A stretch of 64,000 nucleotides of DNA from Anthonomus grandis grandis (lineage: Eukaryota > Arthropoda > Insecta > Coleoptera > Curculionidae). The notes below the pieces were generated by a model, which made no database searches, was not told the origin of the DNA, and saw only the letters and a list, made by a program, of their open reading frames with translations. Position numbers and translations under genes: made by a program. The stretch covers positions 4,464,001 to 4,528,000 of the forward strand of contig NC_065556.1 in assembly GCF_022605725.1 (NCBI RefSeq), given 5' to 3'. Below, in pieces: positions 11,367 to 23,289 of this stretch (positions are counted from its first letter, which is position 1; each line of letters starts with the position of its first letter).

Positions 11367-11452
11367 AGAGGCCCATAGACACCAATATTTTGACGGTGGC
11401 CCCTAGACAGTCAATATTACTGTACAATATTTTGGTTTGTGCAAAAAATTGT
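11367..11452. repeat. Left TIR of Harbinger, with a duplicated tip
   Basis: The tip AGAGGCCCATAGACACC (11,367) is followed 31 bp later by a second version, GGCCCCTAGACAGTC (11,398). Only the second continues into AATATTACTGTACAATATTTTGGTTTGTG, which pairs with the right end. The outer tip carries the TAA TSD. Confidence 0.8.
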
Positions 11453-11560
11453 ACCATATGGACGCCATACATATTGAAGGTTGTGCAGTATCTTGCGCAA
11501 TAGCCAGCACAGATGTACAACCATATTGTGCAAACACTGTAAACAGTCTTCGCCAGAACT

Positions 11561-13590
11561 GTGAAAGTCAACATGTTGAGTGAAAGTGAATTGTGTTGCG
11601 TGATAATTGCTGTGGCCGCAAGTGCAGAAAAAGAAAAGAAAAAGGGCTCGCAGAAAGGCAGAAAATGTGCCAAACAGTGGCTTATTGATCGGGAGAAGTA
11701 TACACACGAAAAATTACTCAATGAACTAAGAGTAATTGAACCAAATGGTTTGCGCAACTTTTTACGAATGGACGGAAAATTGTTTGATGAACATCTCGCT
11801 TTGGTTACTCCTGAAATTGGTAAAAGGAACACTATCATGCGTGATGCAATTTCTGCAAGTCAACGGACTAACGGTTGTCCATAACCCTATGATATCTAAT
11901 TTTTTGAGTTAAAGCAGTATGTTAAATTAGTCTAATAGGCTGTTAGATTTGGTGTGTTGTAGTGCTGAATGTAGAGTCAGCCAAGATGGATTACCAATTC
12001 TCGCTCATTGAGGTTTAGGTAAACAAACATATATTCTTTTTTAGGGCTAATGATTTGTGGTTGCTTATTTTTATATAAATTTGGATTATTAGTATGAATT
12101 ATTGAAATAAAGTTTATACTGTGATGTTGCGGGGAATATATTGGTTTATGTATGTTCTTACTATATCTTAAAAATTATTAAAACATTACTGTAACCTTTA
12201 GCTCTGTAAATGGTTTATACTGTTGGGCTATACTGCTAAAAATACGTAAATAAATAAATAAATAAATATCTCGCAACCCGGAATAGTTTTGGAGACCTGA
12301 AGTTCTTATTATTATTATGGAAACGTGCACTGCTCTGATCAAGTGCCTCCAGGAATATATTAGGGTAAGTACTGTATCATTTGAAATAATTTTATTTAAT
12401 CTATAAAATATTGTCATACATTGATTGGGTAGAACAAGAATTGACATGGTACAGAATGTATACCTACCTACATTTTAAAGGTAACTTTCTTACTGAAAAA
12501 TAGTGAAATATGTACTTGTGTCTTGCGTAGAGGCGTCAGTTGATTCGTACTGACGGAATAAAGAGGTATTGAGAGAAATTGAAGGGAGGGAATAAACAAT
12601 ATATGGTGTGGACACTCGTGAAACGTTAATTTCCACAGAATTACGATTGTAGGATCCTCTTGTCCCTCAAATAAAATACCGTTGATCACTTTCTTCGCAA
12701 ACAACTGTTTTTGGGGATTCAGTCAGTCTTGTGGTTGTTGAAGGCTTTAGAAGCCAATTGCACCAATTTGTCAGTGGCATGTAGAGCTATACGCTTCCTG
12801 TTCTTTTGGCGAGAATGTTCGCCTGAAAAAAAATCTACAGTAAAGTATTTTTGCTTTTTAAATTGTTTAGGATTAGAAAACACTTATTTCATATACATAT
12901 ATCAAAACACTAACTTATTAATAAAATAACTCAATTTTTTCATTGTTACAGGTACCAGCCACAAATCAAGAATGAAAACAGATTGCACAAAATTTATATG
13001 CTCAGTGGAATTTTTCCAATTGCCTATGTGTAATCGATGGCAAGCATGTTGCAATAAAGAAACCCGTCAATTCAGGATCAGGTTACTTAAATTATAAAAA
13101 AAAATTCAGCATTGTGATGATGGCAGTAGCAAACGCAAACTATGAGTTCATGATGGTTGATATAGGAGTAAATGGGCGAATATCAGATAGTGGTGTAATC
13201 AGTTATACGAGATTCGGGCAAGACCTTCCTCATAATACATTGAAAATTTCAAAACCAACACAACTGCCGAATAGTCAGAAGATATTGCCATTCGTTTATT
13301 TGGGAGATGATGCCTTCGGATTAACAGTAAATTTAATGAAACCTTACCATCAAGCGGCTTTAAATGTGGAGAGGACAGTTTTCAATTATCGGTTAATCCG
13401 TGCTCGTCGTGTCATCGAAAATACCTTTAGGATTTTAGTCAGCCAATTTGGTGTCAATAACACTCTCTCCAGAAAAGGCTCAAACAGTTGCCTTAGCATG
13501 TTGTTATTTACATAACTATTTACACAAACGCCATCACGAGTATATGTTACTACAAATCTCGTGGATAGTGAGGATTTGCAGGCATGCATT
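11561..13590 (+). pseudogene. PIF/Harbinger DDE transposase (DDE_Tnp_4 type), broken
   Basis: The first exon (11,561-11,884) has the usual N-terminal block WLIDREKYTHEKLLNELR, NFLRMDGKLFDEHLALVTP and KRNTIMRDAISASQR, then shifts frame near 11,865. A short exon piece ALIKCLQEYIR ends at GTAAGT (12,366). After a CAG acceptor at about 12,951 comes VPATNQE-stop-KQIAQNLYAQWNF with a TGA where Trp is expected. CVIDGKHVAIKKP (first Asp), YLGDDAFGL (second Asp) and RARRVIENTFRILVSQFGV (Glu) give the DDE triad. The last block ends near 13,590. The 12,400-12,940 part has no homology and behaves as intron. One stop and at least one frameshift disable it. Confidence 0.85.
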
Positions 13591-13809
13591 GTTACGAGCG
13601 GTCGTAGAAGGAAGTTGTGAATGAAATAACACCAAACACTACGTCCAAAAACGCAACCAATTATGCTAAAGTAGTTAGAGATTCCTACTCTAATTTCTTC
13701 AACAATGAAGGCCAGGTTTCATGGCAACATACATTGTAGGCGCAATTAACTCAACCAATAATTAAGTCTACCCAACCTATACAATGCTATATTTAAATAA
13801 ACAACTTAC

Positions 13810-14203
13810 TGTGTGGCCGCTGGTTTCATTTACATCTCCATGATCTTCGTCATTATGAACATCCTTAGATATGTCCATCGTGCTCGCTAAAGCAGTGGGT
13901 GTTTTTAGAGTTTCAGAAAATTTATTTCTTAAAAATATCACAGCAAAGGTTCGACATCTTTCGCATCGCGAATCCGCTTTAATTCCTTCCTAAGTTTGTA
14001 CGCAAGGAATTTATTTTTTTTACTACTTCTTGTTTTTCAGCATCCGGGTATTTTTCGTGGTATTTTTTTACCTTATCTTACTGCTGCTCCTTCTTGGCAC
14101 GATTACTATAATCTTTGCACCTCACATCCCACAGAGCCGGAAGACCACGATATACCTCAATAAATTCAGCAATAAATTGTCTTTCGGCTTTCTTGTCACC
14201 CAT
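13810..14203 (-). pseudogene. Harbinger partner gene: MADF-domain DNA-binding protein, frameshifted
   Basis: ATG at 14,203 opens MGDKKAERQFIAEFIEVY and continues with LPALWDVRCKDYSNRAKK, the start of a MADF domain (FIEVYRxLPxLWxxxxxDYxN). After a frameshift near 14,080 it continues YHEKYPDAEKQEVVKKINSLRTNLGRN, the rest of the domain, then stops. A GTAAGT donor follows at 13,809-13,804. PIF/Harbinger elements use such a protein to bring the transposase to DNA. It is convergent with the transposase. Confidence 0.75.
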
Positions 14204-14354
14204 GATAACTGTTAAACCACCGGCGACCATTATTGAGACCAACTGACGAGATATTGTGCCATATTGCCTACATACGGTACAACATTTTCCCGTTTGCACA
14301 ATGTATTTTGAAAAGATTTTAAAAATCACACAATCTATTGCGAAATATTTCAAT

Positions 14355-14428
14355 ATTGCCCACATACGATCAATTATATTACACAAACCAAAAAATTGTG
14401 CAATAATATTGACCGTCTGTGGGCCGCT
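14355..14428. repeat. Right TIR of Harbinger
   Basis: The reverse complement starts AGCGGCCCACAGACGGTC and continues with AATATTATTGCACAAT and TTTTTTGGTTTGTG, matching the inner left TIR over about 45 bp with few differences. Confidence 0.85.
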
Positions 14429-14570
14429 TAACTAAAACTAGTAAGAAACAACAAGAGAAATAGGCCTACACTCCTGTCGTGTTTGTTCTCAACTTTTCAA
14501 AATTGGCCAATTTAGTCTTGAAAACTTTGCTTTTAATTCTAAGTACACATAATAAAAAAGTCCATAGGTA

Positions 14571-14720
14571 TTAAATCTGGATATCTGGATGGTCATTAGA
14601 CTGGTCCGTTTCTGCTAATCCATTTGCGAGAAAAAATTTCATCCAAATATTTACTGATATACCATGCAAAATGAGGCGGTGGCAGTTTCTCCAGAGTAAG
14701 GCAACAAAGTCGCAAAATTC
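14571..14720 (-). pseudogene. Mariner-type transposase scrap
   Basis: A minus-strand frame reads PPPHFAWYISKYLDEIF and then SRKWISRNGPV-stop-stop-PSR, which matches the mariner block DGAPPHF...YL...F..WIGR.GPV.WP.RSPDL. The fragment at 25,947 has the same block. About 45 codons remain, with two adjacent stops. Confidence 0.7.
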
Positions 14721-14879
14721 GGAGTTACTCTTAATTGAAACTAACTGTGAATATCCTGCTTCATTGAGATTTTCTGGGAAGAAACATGATTTTATTTGAT
14801 CACCATTCCTACTCAAATATTGACTTTGACAGAATAAGTATTGAATGTGGCCTTTCCTCATCCAGAGTAGGTTATCGAT

Positions 14880-16315
14880 AACGTCAATAACGGTAATTTC
14901 CTTTCAGCTAAGATTTTTCTCAACATTCCAGAAACGGCGCTAAAGGCACTAGTTGACGCAATTAACTCTTCTTGGAGCAAGGGGATATTTCCATCTTGCC
15001 TAAAATCAGCTAAAGTTATCGCAATTCACAAGGGTGGAGCTCTTGATAATCCTTCCAACTTTCGTCCCATCTCCCTCTTGTCTACGCTATCAAAGGTAAT
15101 CGAAAAACTGGTTAAAAATCGAATAATGTCCTTTTTAAAGTTCAAAAACATCCTCACCAGACTTCAATTTGGCTTTCGTGAAAATACCAGTACCAATGAT
15201 GCCATGTTTAATTTTTTTCATGGGCTTTACTCCCAGATAAATGCTGTTGGAGTTTTGGCGGCAGGTTTTTTGTGATTTGTCGAAGGCTTTCGATTGTGTC
15301 TGCCATAGGATTCTGCTGCGGAAGCTTCATCATTATGGATTTCGGGAAGTTTCATCTTCTTGGTTTGCTTCCTATCTGCAAGATCGGCAATAACGAGTGC
15401 TTGTAGGATCTAAGTACTCTGATTACCATCCTATCACCTTGGGAGTTCCTCAGGGTTCAGTTTTAGGGCCTATACTTTTTCTCCTATACATAAATGATCT
15501 TACCAATCTTAATGTACGAGGGAAATTTACTCTATTTGCCGATTATACCACACTACTTTGGCACAGCCCAGACACAGATACTCTGCGAACATTAGCAACT
15601 GATCTTCAGGCAGTAAATCTCTGGTTTGAATCAAACTTGCTGTCACTAAATCCTCAAAAAACCAAATTATTGTGTTTTAAGTGTGCTCTAGACCACGTGC
15701 CTTTTTCTAATTCAGTAGTTCAGCAGTTTGATAATATTTGACAAAATTTTTGGGTATATTCATTGACAGAGAACTCAGATTTGAAGAGCATATCCTCGGT
15801 ACTTGCAAAAAGGTGTCTGCAGGTTGTTTTGCAGTCAGAGCGGCTACCTTGGAGCTTGGCATGGAGTTTGGAAGATCTGTATATTTTTCATTAATTGAAT
15901 CCCACCTTAGGTATCCATTTGCTTCTGGGGTAATGCAGCTGCCTACCTTCTACAAATGCTGCTTGTTTTACAGAAGCGTGCTGTACGCTACATCTGTGGG
16001 GCTAAACAAAGAGATTCCTGTCGCCCATTATTTGTTAGGCTGGGCTAATTAAGTGTAAGTTTACAGTATTTGAATTTTATTTGATTTGTTTGTATGGTTA
16101 GAATTCTTTGCTGTCTTATACTTGAGGGGATAATTATGGAATTTAATTTACTTTTTATGTATTTTTTGTTTGCTGTTTTTATGTATTGTTTTCTGATGTT
16201 TGTTTTGGATTTCGAGTGTGTATGGGGTGTAGTAGGTAAGTTTAGTGGTGATAATTTAAGGTAGCTTTGTTTAGAACAATTTTCCTTTGTTAATAACAAT
16301 AAAGCATGTTTTTTT
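14880..16315 (+). mobile_element. 5'-truncated Jockey/CR1-type LINE
   Basis: RT-coding sequence starts abruptly near 14,880 next to the mariner scrap and runs to a 3' UTR ending AACAATAAAGCATG and a T-rich stretch at about 16,315. No endonuclease domain is present. Confidence 0.75.
14883..16052 (+). pseudogene. LINE reverse transcriptase with an altered catalytic motif
   Basis: Blocks in order: SSWSKGIFPSCLKSAKVIAI, NFRPISLLSTLSKVIEKLV, LQFGFRENTSTNDAMFNF, a frameshifted stretch covering the LSKAFD region (15,275-15,400), LGVPQGSVLGPILFLLYIND, then LFADYTTLLW where FADD is expected. The second catalytic Asp is Tyr, so this RT would be inactive even without the frameshifts. WFESNLLSLNPQKTK follows, then a frame change at 15,738 into TKFLGIFIDRELRFEEHI. 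The C-terminus is at 16,052. Confidence 0.8.
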
Positions 16316-18785
16316 TTAATGGAAAACCTCCTGTGATCTCAATTAACAATTATCATAAACAGTTACTTTAACATTAAATAAAAAGTGTTTTATGTTTAGA
16401 ACATTTCTGTGTAATAGATACATAATTTTTTAAGCTTATGATTCCTGGAGGATTATCATTTTATGGATCGCATTTGTACACCTTAAAACTTCTTAATACT
16501 AAAGACATGCAAACTTGAGATCCTCTGCTATCTTCTTAGGGTAGAAATGAGGATTTTATTAAATAGAAAGAAGTACACGAATTTTATTGCCAAATTTCCT
16601 CAAATTGTCTTTTAACAATGTTTAGTGTCTTACTAAATTGTCTTTTAAACTTTGCGATATGCTATCACCAATAAAAACCAATAATAACGCAACCGCCACT
16701 TCAGTTATCGGCACTATCTTATATTTGAAACTACTTTAAAATACTAAAAACACATTTTTTTTTAGTATTCCACAAGGAAATGATGAAAGTAGTTCCTTTA
16801 AAACATTTTTACTCTAAAGATTGAAATTGTGGAATCAGCCGTACAACTAGAAGGCGACTTTTTTATATTTAAATTACCATTTAAATGCATGTACTATTGT
16901 CACTGTCTTGAGTGAAAGATGCATCTATACCTCGTGCCAGGGTGTCTAGATGAAGTAGAAAAGGATCGATGATTGCATATACTTATAAAGCCCAATACTG
17001 ATAACATCACATAAACGATGTGTGCTATTTTTGATGCAAAAAAGGAGAGAAAACAATATCACTCATAGTGTAAATTTGTTATAAGTTGAAAAACTGCACT
17101 ATACACATGAGTGATTTTCTGATATTTTACTGGCTGGTCATGACAAAACAAAAATTATCATTCTTTTTTTAAATTTTGATTCTAGAAGACTATGCGTTAC
17201 GCTGAAGACATTTGCGGCGTTTGAGTTTTGAACATTATTTTGCATTTTCTTTGGGCATTGGTGCTTTGTAAAGTTTTTAACTAACAATGGGCATTCACGC
17301 TTTTAATTTTTTTTGTAATTTTGAGGGAGGTGTAATCCCTACCAGATCACTTCAATATTAAATATCTTAGTATTGTTATAAAATGTAAATAGGTTAATTT
17401 GTTTTTTTTTGTATTTTGTAGTTTCGGTGTATTAGTTTATTTGGTATTCTACTCACTTTTAGTTTAATACTTTCACCTACAAAGTTGCTTATATATTAAT
17501 ATGAATCCCTATGTATGATAAAAGATCTAAATATATACCAGATATTTTTTAAATATGTATTTTTTTCCAGATTTTCTGGAAAGAAAATTCTTTCTTCTTT
17601 CACTTCTTTCAGAAGACCATTTTGTATGAAAGCAAATTATATGAAAGCATAGATGATGTCTAAAATATATTTTTATGTTTAGATCATTTTACTGATGATA
17701 ATTATTCATTTGCTCTGCATAGGACGCTTTGTTCAAATCATTAGTGGGAGTTTGCTATCAATTATAAAAAGTAAGTGAAAATTTTATTTGTGGGCTCTAA
17801 ACGGTGGTCCTATAAATGTACCTTTAATTACTTGCAATAATTAATTCTCAGGTTCAACATTGTGATTATGTGGTTTAGTTAAATCTTCAATTTTTTGCAA
17901 AGATAGTTTAATTTTATATACCCTTTATCTACAAAAATCCTGTTTTGTAAAACAAAGTTCTTAATTTTTAGGAAATTACAAAAAAACCACAAAAGCGCTT
18001 AAGCCATCTATTAGCAATTCAGGTAATCAGTCAGTTTTACAAAACTCCTAGGACGCCGTATATCGCTTATAAGATCTGAACCAAAATATGCTAATGAGAT
18101 AAAAATGCCTCATTTTTCCACTCCACATAGGGCTAGGAAGTGTGTCAGTTTATGTAAGTAGAAAGTTTTGCAGCAGTCAAAGAAGATCATAGTTCTCCAA
18201 AACGACAAAACAAAAGATGAATTACGAAAATTAAATCATTCAAGGATTTAATTTTCTGTCTTGAAAGCAAGAATTTGTTAACAGAACACACTGCCGAAAG
18301 TCTATGATTATAATATTTAATTTTTATTTGACTAATATTTTAGAATGGTCTCCCAGAGAGCATAAATCAATTAATCAATTAATATCTGAAAAATTATCAA
18401 AGGAAAATTTAGGGGAAATAAATAATGATTTATTATATCACTTATTTTATGATTTACTGTACTAGTTTTATTTATAATTCAATGCAATGTTTTTATAGCA
18501 TTTTTTATAAAGTAATGCTTCAATTTAAAAAAAAAATTCAAAGTTAAATTAATAAAATTTTGTTATATACGTTACTTATCTTAATTGTTTTTTTCCCAGA
18601 TCAGATTTAATTATTTGTGGTACATCTTTACAAATGACAGTCAAAATATAACTCCTTGGAAATTAAATGTTTAAAAAGAATAATGTTTTACAGGTGAACC
18701 ATAATTACTTGACAGATAATGTCTTTCAAAGTATTAAATTTATATCAATTTGAAGGTTATGCAAGCTTGTTGCTCTCCCCACAAT
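16316..18785. other. AT-rich non-coding DNA
   Basis: No open frame with family motifs on either strand and no recognised repeat. Frequent short A/T runs only. Confidence 0.55.
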
Positions 18786-18990
18786 AAAATAAAATGCAAA
18801 ACATCTATAAACTAATGTATAATGCATTTCAGCTATTATAATAGCCATCATCAGATAGCTACATCACATGATGTGTTTTTTATCTAATCTGATATGATTC
18901 TGTATCTGATAATGGCTATTCCAATAGGCGAAATGCCTTATACGAGTTTATTGGTTAAAAAATGTTTTGTATTTTATTGCAAAACATCTT
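18786..18990. repeat. Imperfect fold-back element (MITE-like)
   Basis: The left arm contains ATGCATTTCAGC, TATAATAGCC and ATCATCAGATA. The right arm, read as reverse complement, contains AAGGCATTTCGCC, TGGAATAGCC and ATTATCAGATA. Arms of about 70 bp surround a loop of about 45 bp. GCAAAACATCT occurs at both edges (18,796-18,806 and 18,979-18,989) and may be a TSD. No coding sequence. Confidence 0.6.
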
Positions 18991-20096
18991 TAATCCAAGA
19001 GAGGACGAATGATATCCGTGCATAATCTTGATATAGTTCCACTCCTCTGCTGAGTATCTATATTCACCACTATTATATCACTTTGTTAGTCCTTAAGAAA
19101 AAATGTTTACTCCCTTACAGTGAATTAGATCTAAGCCATCAAATCATCAAGATGCCACAAAGGGCTGGTCTGGTACATGTTCTGAAAGATCATGTTATAT
19201 CATCTGATTTTTTAGAAAATTTGTGTAGGTCTTTATCTAAATCATAATACAAATATATAGTTGGCTCCTATCAAAATTTTGCAACACTAAAATTACATAT
19301 AAGTTTCACAACGTCATATATTAAATAGAAAAACTTGTTGAGCAAAGTTTTTTATTAAATGTATTTAAACACAACTTTGTTACATTACAAGGTTCTACAC
19401 ATATATTATTTTTGTTGGCTAGAATTACTGTGAATTCATGTAAATGTTTTGCACAAAAGCAGACAGCAAAGAAAGGTCGGATATATTTGGCATCTCAATT
19501 CCTCCTTGTCCATGATTATATTCTATTCTATTCTACAAATATTCTGTATATAGAATACAGGCATTCATAACATAGATATATGTTTTATAAAACAGACTAT
19601 TCCTCTTGTCACGATGGTGGTGGTACTTCAAATTTGAGTTTTTGTGATTAGACTTTACCCTAAGGCTTGCAAGTTTTTAAAGTGTCAGTTGAGTAGCGGT
19701 ATTTTAGTTTAAGTATGGTACAAAGCACTAGAGAGGATATATTCTTTTCTATGTTAAAAAGAAAATGTAAATTTACACACTAAACCATTGGTTATTTTGA
19801 TGCCATGATCAGTAATGGTAAAAATACATTATTATGTAACATTACATTTTTAATGTATTTTTAAATTTTTTACGTAAATATTCGCAATGTAAAGTTACAT
19901 ACTAAAACATAAAATTTCAAATTTAATTGTAATTGTACACTGTAAAACTTCAATGACAATTAAAGTATTTCTTCAACAAAAACTATCCTAACGTTTGGTA
20001 TTATTACTATAACTGAATATGTAAGGCCACCATGTTTTTTTAAAAATGTACGATGTAAATGTACCATGATTTAAAATGAATTATTACTACTGATGT
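18991..20096. other. Non-coding DNA; from 19,760 rich in TACATT/AATGTA motifs
   Basis: No gene is seen. From about 19,760 to 20,000, near-palindromic words such as AATGTAAATTTACAC, TAACATTACATTTTTAATG and AATGTAAAGTTACAT recur at irregular spacing. A similar cluster lies at 21,545-21,730. Confidence 0.5.
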
Positions 20097-20370
20097 CGAA
20101 TTTTTAACATGGAATTTTACATAAAAAGTCCAAAAATACATTGCATATTAACCAATAATATGTACATTTACATTACTCGGGACAGCGGCGGCAGCGCGGC
20201 CCGGCGGGTTGGTTAATCAATGTCGGGTCAGGGTTTGGGTTTATATACCCAAATCTAATCCGGAATTGATAAACCCGCCTCGCCGTTCTAAGTAATGTAA
20301 ATGTACATATTAGTATTTGCAATGTATCTTAAAGCTTTTTATACAAAATTTCATGTTAAAACATCCCCTG
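20097..20370. mobile_element. Long hairpin element with GC-rich core (MITE-like)
   Basis: The sequence is an imperfect palindrome centred near 20,244 (TTGGGTTTATATACCCAA). Left-arm blocks TTTTTAACATGGAATTTTAC, ACATTGCATATTA and TATGTACATTTACATTACT are mirrored on the right as TACAAAATTTCATGTTAAAA, TAGTATTTGCAATGT and AGTAATGTAAATGTACATA. Inside are GGCGGGTTGGTTAATCAAT and ATTGATAAACCCGCC. The core is GC-rich while the arms are AT-rich. No protein is encoded. Confidence 0.7.
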
Positions 20371-21544
20371 ATAAGGAAGAACCATGCAGCCGGGCTCCGC
20401 CCAACCACCTTCATCGCCTATATACCCGGTGACTCCTTCAGAATGGACTATATAGGAACCCTCCCCCTACCTAATAGGAAGCAGTGAAATAACTATCCTT
20501 TACTTCAAGGCCCACCGATGTATAGGCCCACAACTCCGCGGTAGTCATAGGCTTAGTTTATTTAGGTTTATAAGTATAGTCCGCCTTAGATATTAAGATT
20601 TATACGCTTAAGTTAGAATAAGATATAATACATGTTAAGTAAAAGTTAGTGTGATGTGTCCTACAGTTTTCTATGATCAATAAAGATAGTTTCAAAGTAA
20701 GTAAGTCTGGTAAACCATACCTTTTAAAAAATTAAAATGCTTGTTACATATAGTTTGATGAGCTTTAAACTAGTCTTACAAGCTATTCTTAGGATTTTTA
20801 TGAAATGTTATAGCATACCATTATAAACAATTTTTGCAGAACTGAATGTGACTATACCAAGCTTATAATAAACATTTTGAATTTTAGGAATAGTAAAAAT
20901 TCATTTTATTTTAAAAAAGTTTATTAATTAAATTGTAAATGAAATAAACATACAAATAAATCAGTCTCCAGTCGGTTTTAATTATATGCAAAACCAACAA
21001 AACAGAAACAGTTAAACAAGATATCGAACATTTCGAAAATACACAAAACCAAATATCTAACTCTTAAACACTTAATTAAAAAAAAACAGTTTACGAACAC
21101 GTTTTCTTTGCGTATTCTATAAATATAACAAAAAATGCAAATATTAACCAAAAAAATATAACGCCAGGATCTTTATTTGAATAGTTAGGCAAAAAGGAAA
21201 AATAATCAAAGATATATACTTTTTTTTCTAAATAAAACATTTATATTTTACAGATTTCGGTACATACTCTCGAGAACTGTACTTACCGGAATCTGTATGT
21301 ATAAACACGTTTTTCATATATTTCAATTTATTCAACGGCCTTACTACAAAACTTACATTCCTACATTGTTATTTGCTTATCTGTTATCTTTTTTTCTACA
21401 CAAAAACCATTAATTTTCACTTTTTCCGCACAAAATACACCGGATGATGCTTAACCATCACCTAATAGAGTAAACAACCAAATGCAAATGGCGCATCAGT
21501 TCGTTGCCGCATGGTGAGCGAAATGCACCACGCATGCGCGGCTG
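20371..21544. other. Non-coding DNA, first part resembling a solo LTR
   Basis: 20,380-20,700 is less AT-rich than its surroundings and has CTATATAGG (20,449) and GATCAATAAAGATAG (about 20,672-20,686), an order like promoter then poly-A signal in an LTR. No TSD or paired copy is visible, so this is only a possibility. The remainder to 21,544 shows nothing recognisable except a CG-rich patch at 21,480-21,552. Confidence 0.3.
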
Positions 21545-21870
21545 ACGCGTCTGTTAAGTTATTACATACACTATTTATGTAATTTTACATTTTATTGGTA
21601 TTTTTACATGGTAAAATGTATTTTTACACAGTTAAATGAAATAATACATAGTAATAAAACATTTTAATGTGATAATACATAGTATTAATAATTTTTTACA
21701 ATGTAAAATGAATTAATACGTTAATTTATGGACAAATTACATTTTAGTTTGGAATATTACCATAACATATGGAAAAATTCTCATTTAAATGCAAATCTAC
21801 GTTACCAAATATGTTTTTATGTCAAGTATGCATATGAATTGTAAAAACACTGTAGCAAGTATTTCAAAAT
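21545..21870. repeat. Cluster of TACATTTTAC-like near-palindromic motifs
   Basis: Words of the type TTTTACATTTTA, TTTTACATGGTAAAATGTA, AATAATACATAGTA and TTTTTACAATGTAAAATG follow each other at roughly 20-30-base steps. The cluster resembles that at 19,760-20,000. No coding content. Confidence 0.55.
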
Positions 21871-22501
21871 AATGCGTAAAATTCCATTAATTTTTATCAG
21901 TGATAGGTTTACTCAACTTTTCATTTCACTAGTTAAGATTTGTAAATAATACTCTTGGGTATATGGTCTGCATCAGGTGATATAGCTTCCTCCTTATTTA
22001 ATACATGGATAATGTATCAGCATCCTTATTTAAACGTATTTGGTTCACTGTTTTTGTAAACCGAATTATTGTGAATTGTCTGTCTGTGTTGTTTATCATA
22101 GAATAATATATAGAGTTTATTTTTACTATATAAACCTTTGCTAATTACAAACCCTTATATCATTTATATTTTGATTTTTAGAGATGGTTGTACCTATTAA
22201 TGTGAAAATAGTGAAGTAAAAATAGAAAGAAAATAAAAGTGTTCTTAGCTAAATTTTTTCAGAGATCATTATTTTTATGGCATTAGGGTTTATAAGATTT
22301 AAATTTATCAGAATAATAAAATAAATATTTTCAAGTGCATGCATCTATCCCAAGTTATTTAAAACTTTGTCTCATTGTAGGTGAGGATTACTTTCTTTCA
22401 TAAATTTTATCGAAATTCTTAAAGAAGTACAAGAAAAATACTCAGATCTAATAACGCAACTATTCTTATCGCATCTATTCTTAAATAAATGTAACTTATA
22501 T
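21871..22501. other. AT-rich non-coding DNA
   Basis: Nothing recognised. Confidence 0.5.
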
Positions 22502-22557
22502 TGGGCGGCCGTCGAAATACGACGCGAGTCCATTATATTTGAGGAAGAAGAACTAAA
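22502..22557 (+). mobile_element. 3' fragment of the tRNA-derived SINE
   Basis: TTGGGCGGCCGTCGAAATAC, then GACGCGAGTCCATTATA, then a short GAAGAAGAA tail. This matches the 3' half of the SINE at 10,092-10,308 on the opposite strand, differing at a few positions. The tRNA-like head is absent. Confidence 0.75.
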
Positions 22558-23289
22558 TGTAACTTTTTATGTTGTTTTTTTAAACATATAGCCTCCCAAA
22601 CACTTTAATTGTTTTATTTCCCTACAATTGGCACATCTGAAATTTCTCAGAGTGCCCAACATCGAAAGGACACAAGCACGGAAAATGGCGCCCACCTAGT
22701 AGTGGTCATTAACTTTTCATCAAGTTGACAGTCCAGCTATATTTATTAAATTCGTACGTGTGCTCCTTAGTATATTTTTGAGTGACTTCGAATTTTCAAA
22801 CTAGAATCATTCAAAATTATTGTGTTTTGTTTATATTTAATAAGACAACTAGGTAAAGTAAAATTTCAAAATAAGAAAATGTGATATGCCCTATTTTTAT
22901 TAGTTCAACTAGAGATAGACTTATGCGTTATAACATATCACATCTCACCATGTTGGCTTCATTTTTCTCTCGATGATAGGAGTATTGAGTTTATAAGTAT
23001 ATGGATGTCGGATGATTGGATCAATCAAACAAATAAAGATATATGTATGGCCCAAAAATGAGAACAATATTACCTATGCTTTTAAGATTAGACCGCGAAT
23101 TACTCTTGTATAGCCCAGATCTATACATTTAATTTACTTGGAATTTTTTAAGACATACGATTGAATTAGAGAATTTCACATTGCACATGCGTAAGGGGGA
23201 ATTTTATGATATCTCTGATTATTTATCCATCAAATACATACCATTACATGCATCTGTAATACAGTTTTTCCACGTTACTAGTAATTTTA
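22558..23289. other. AT-rich non-coding DNA
   Basis: Nothing recognised. Short open frames here have no family motif. Confidence 0.5.

Larger units (their letters stand above)
11367..14428 (+). mobile_element. PIF/Harbinger DNA transposon (3,062 bp) with TIRs and TAA TSD
   Basis: Ends: AGAGGCCCATAGAC on the left, and AGCGGCCCACAGAC on the reverse complement of the right. TAA flanks both sides (11,364-11,366 and 14,429-14,431), the usual TWA target of this superfamily. It carries a transposase gene (plus strand) and a convergent MADF-type DNA-binding gene (minus strand), the two-gene layout of PIF/Harbinger. Both genes are damaged. Confidence 0.9.

Noticed and set aside
11350..11838. Minus-strand open frame of 162 codons.
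   Set aside because: Antisense shadow of the Harbinger left TIR and transposase exon 1.
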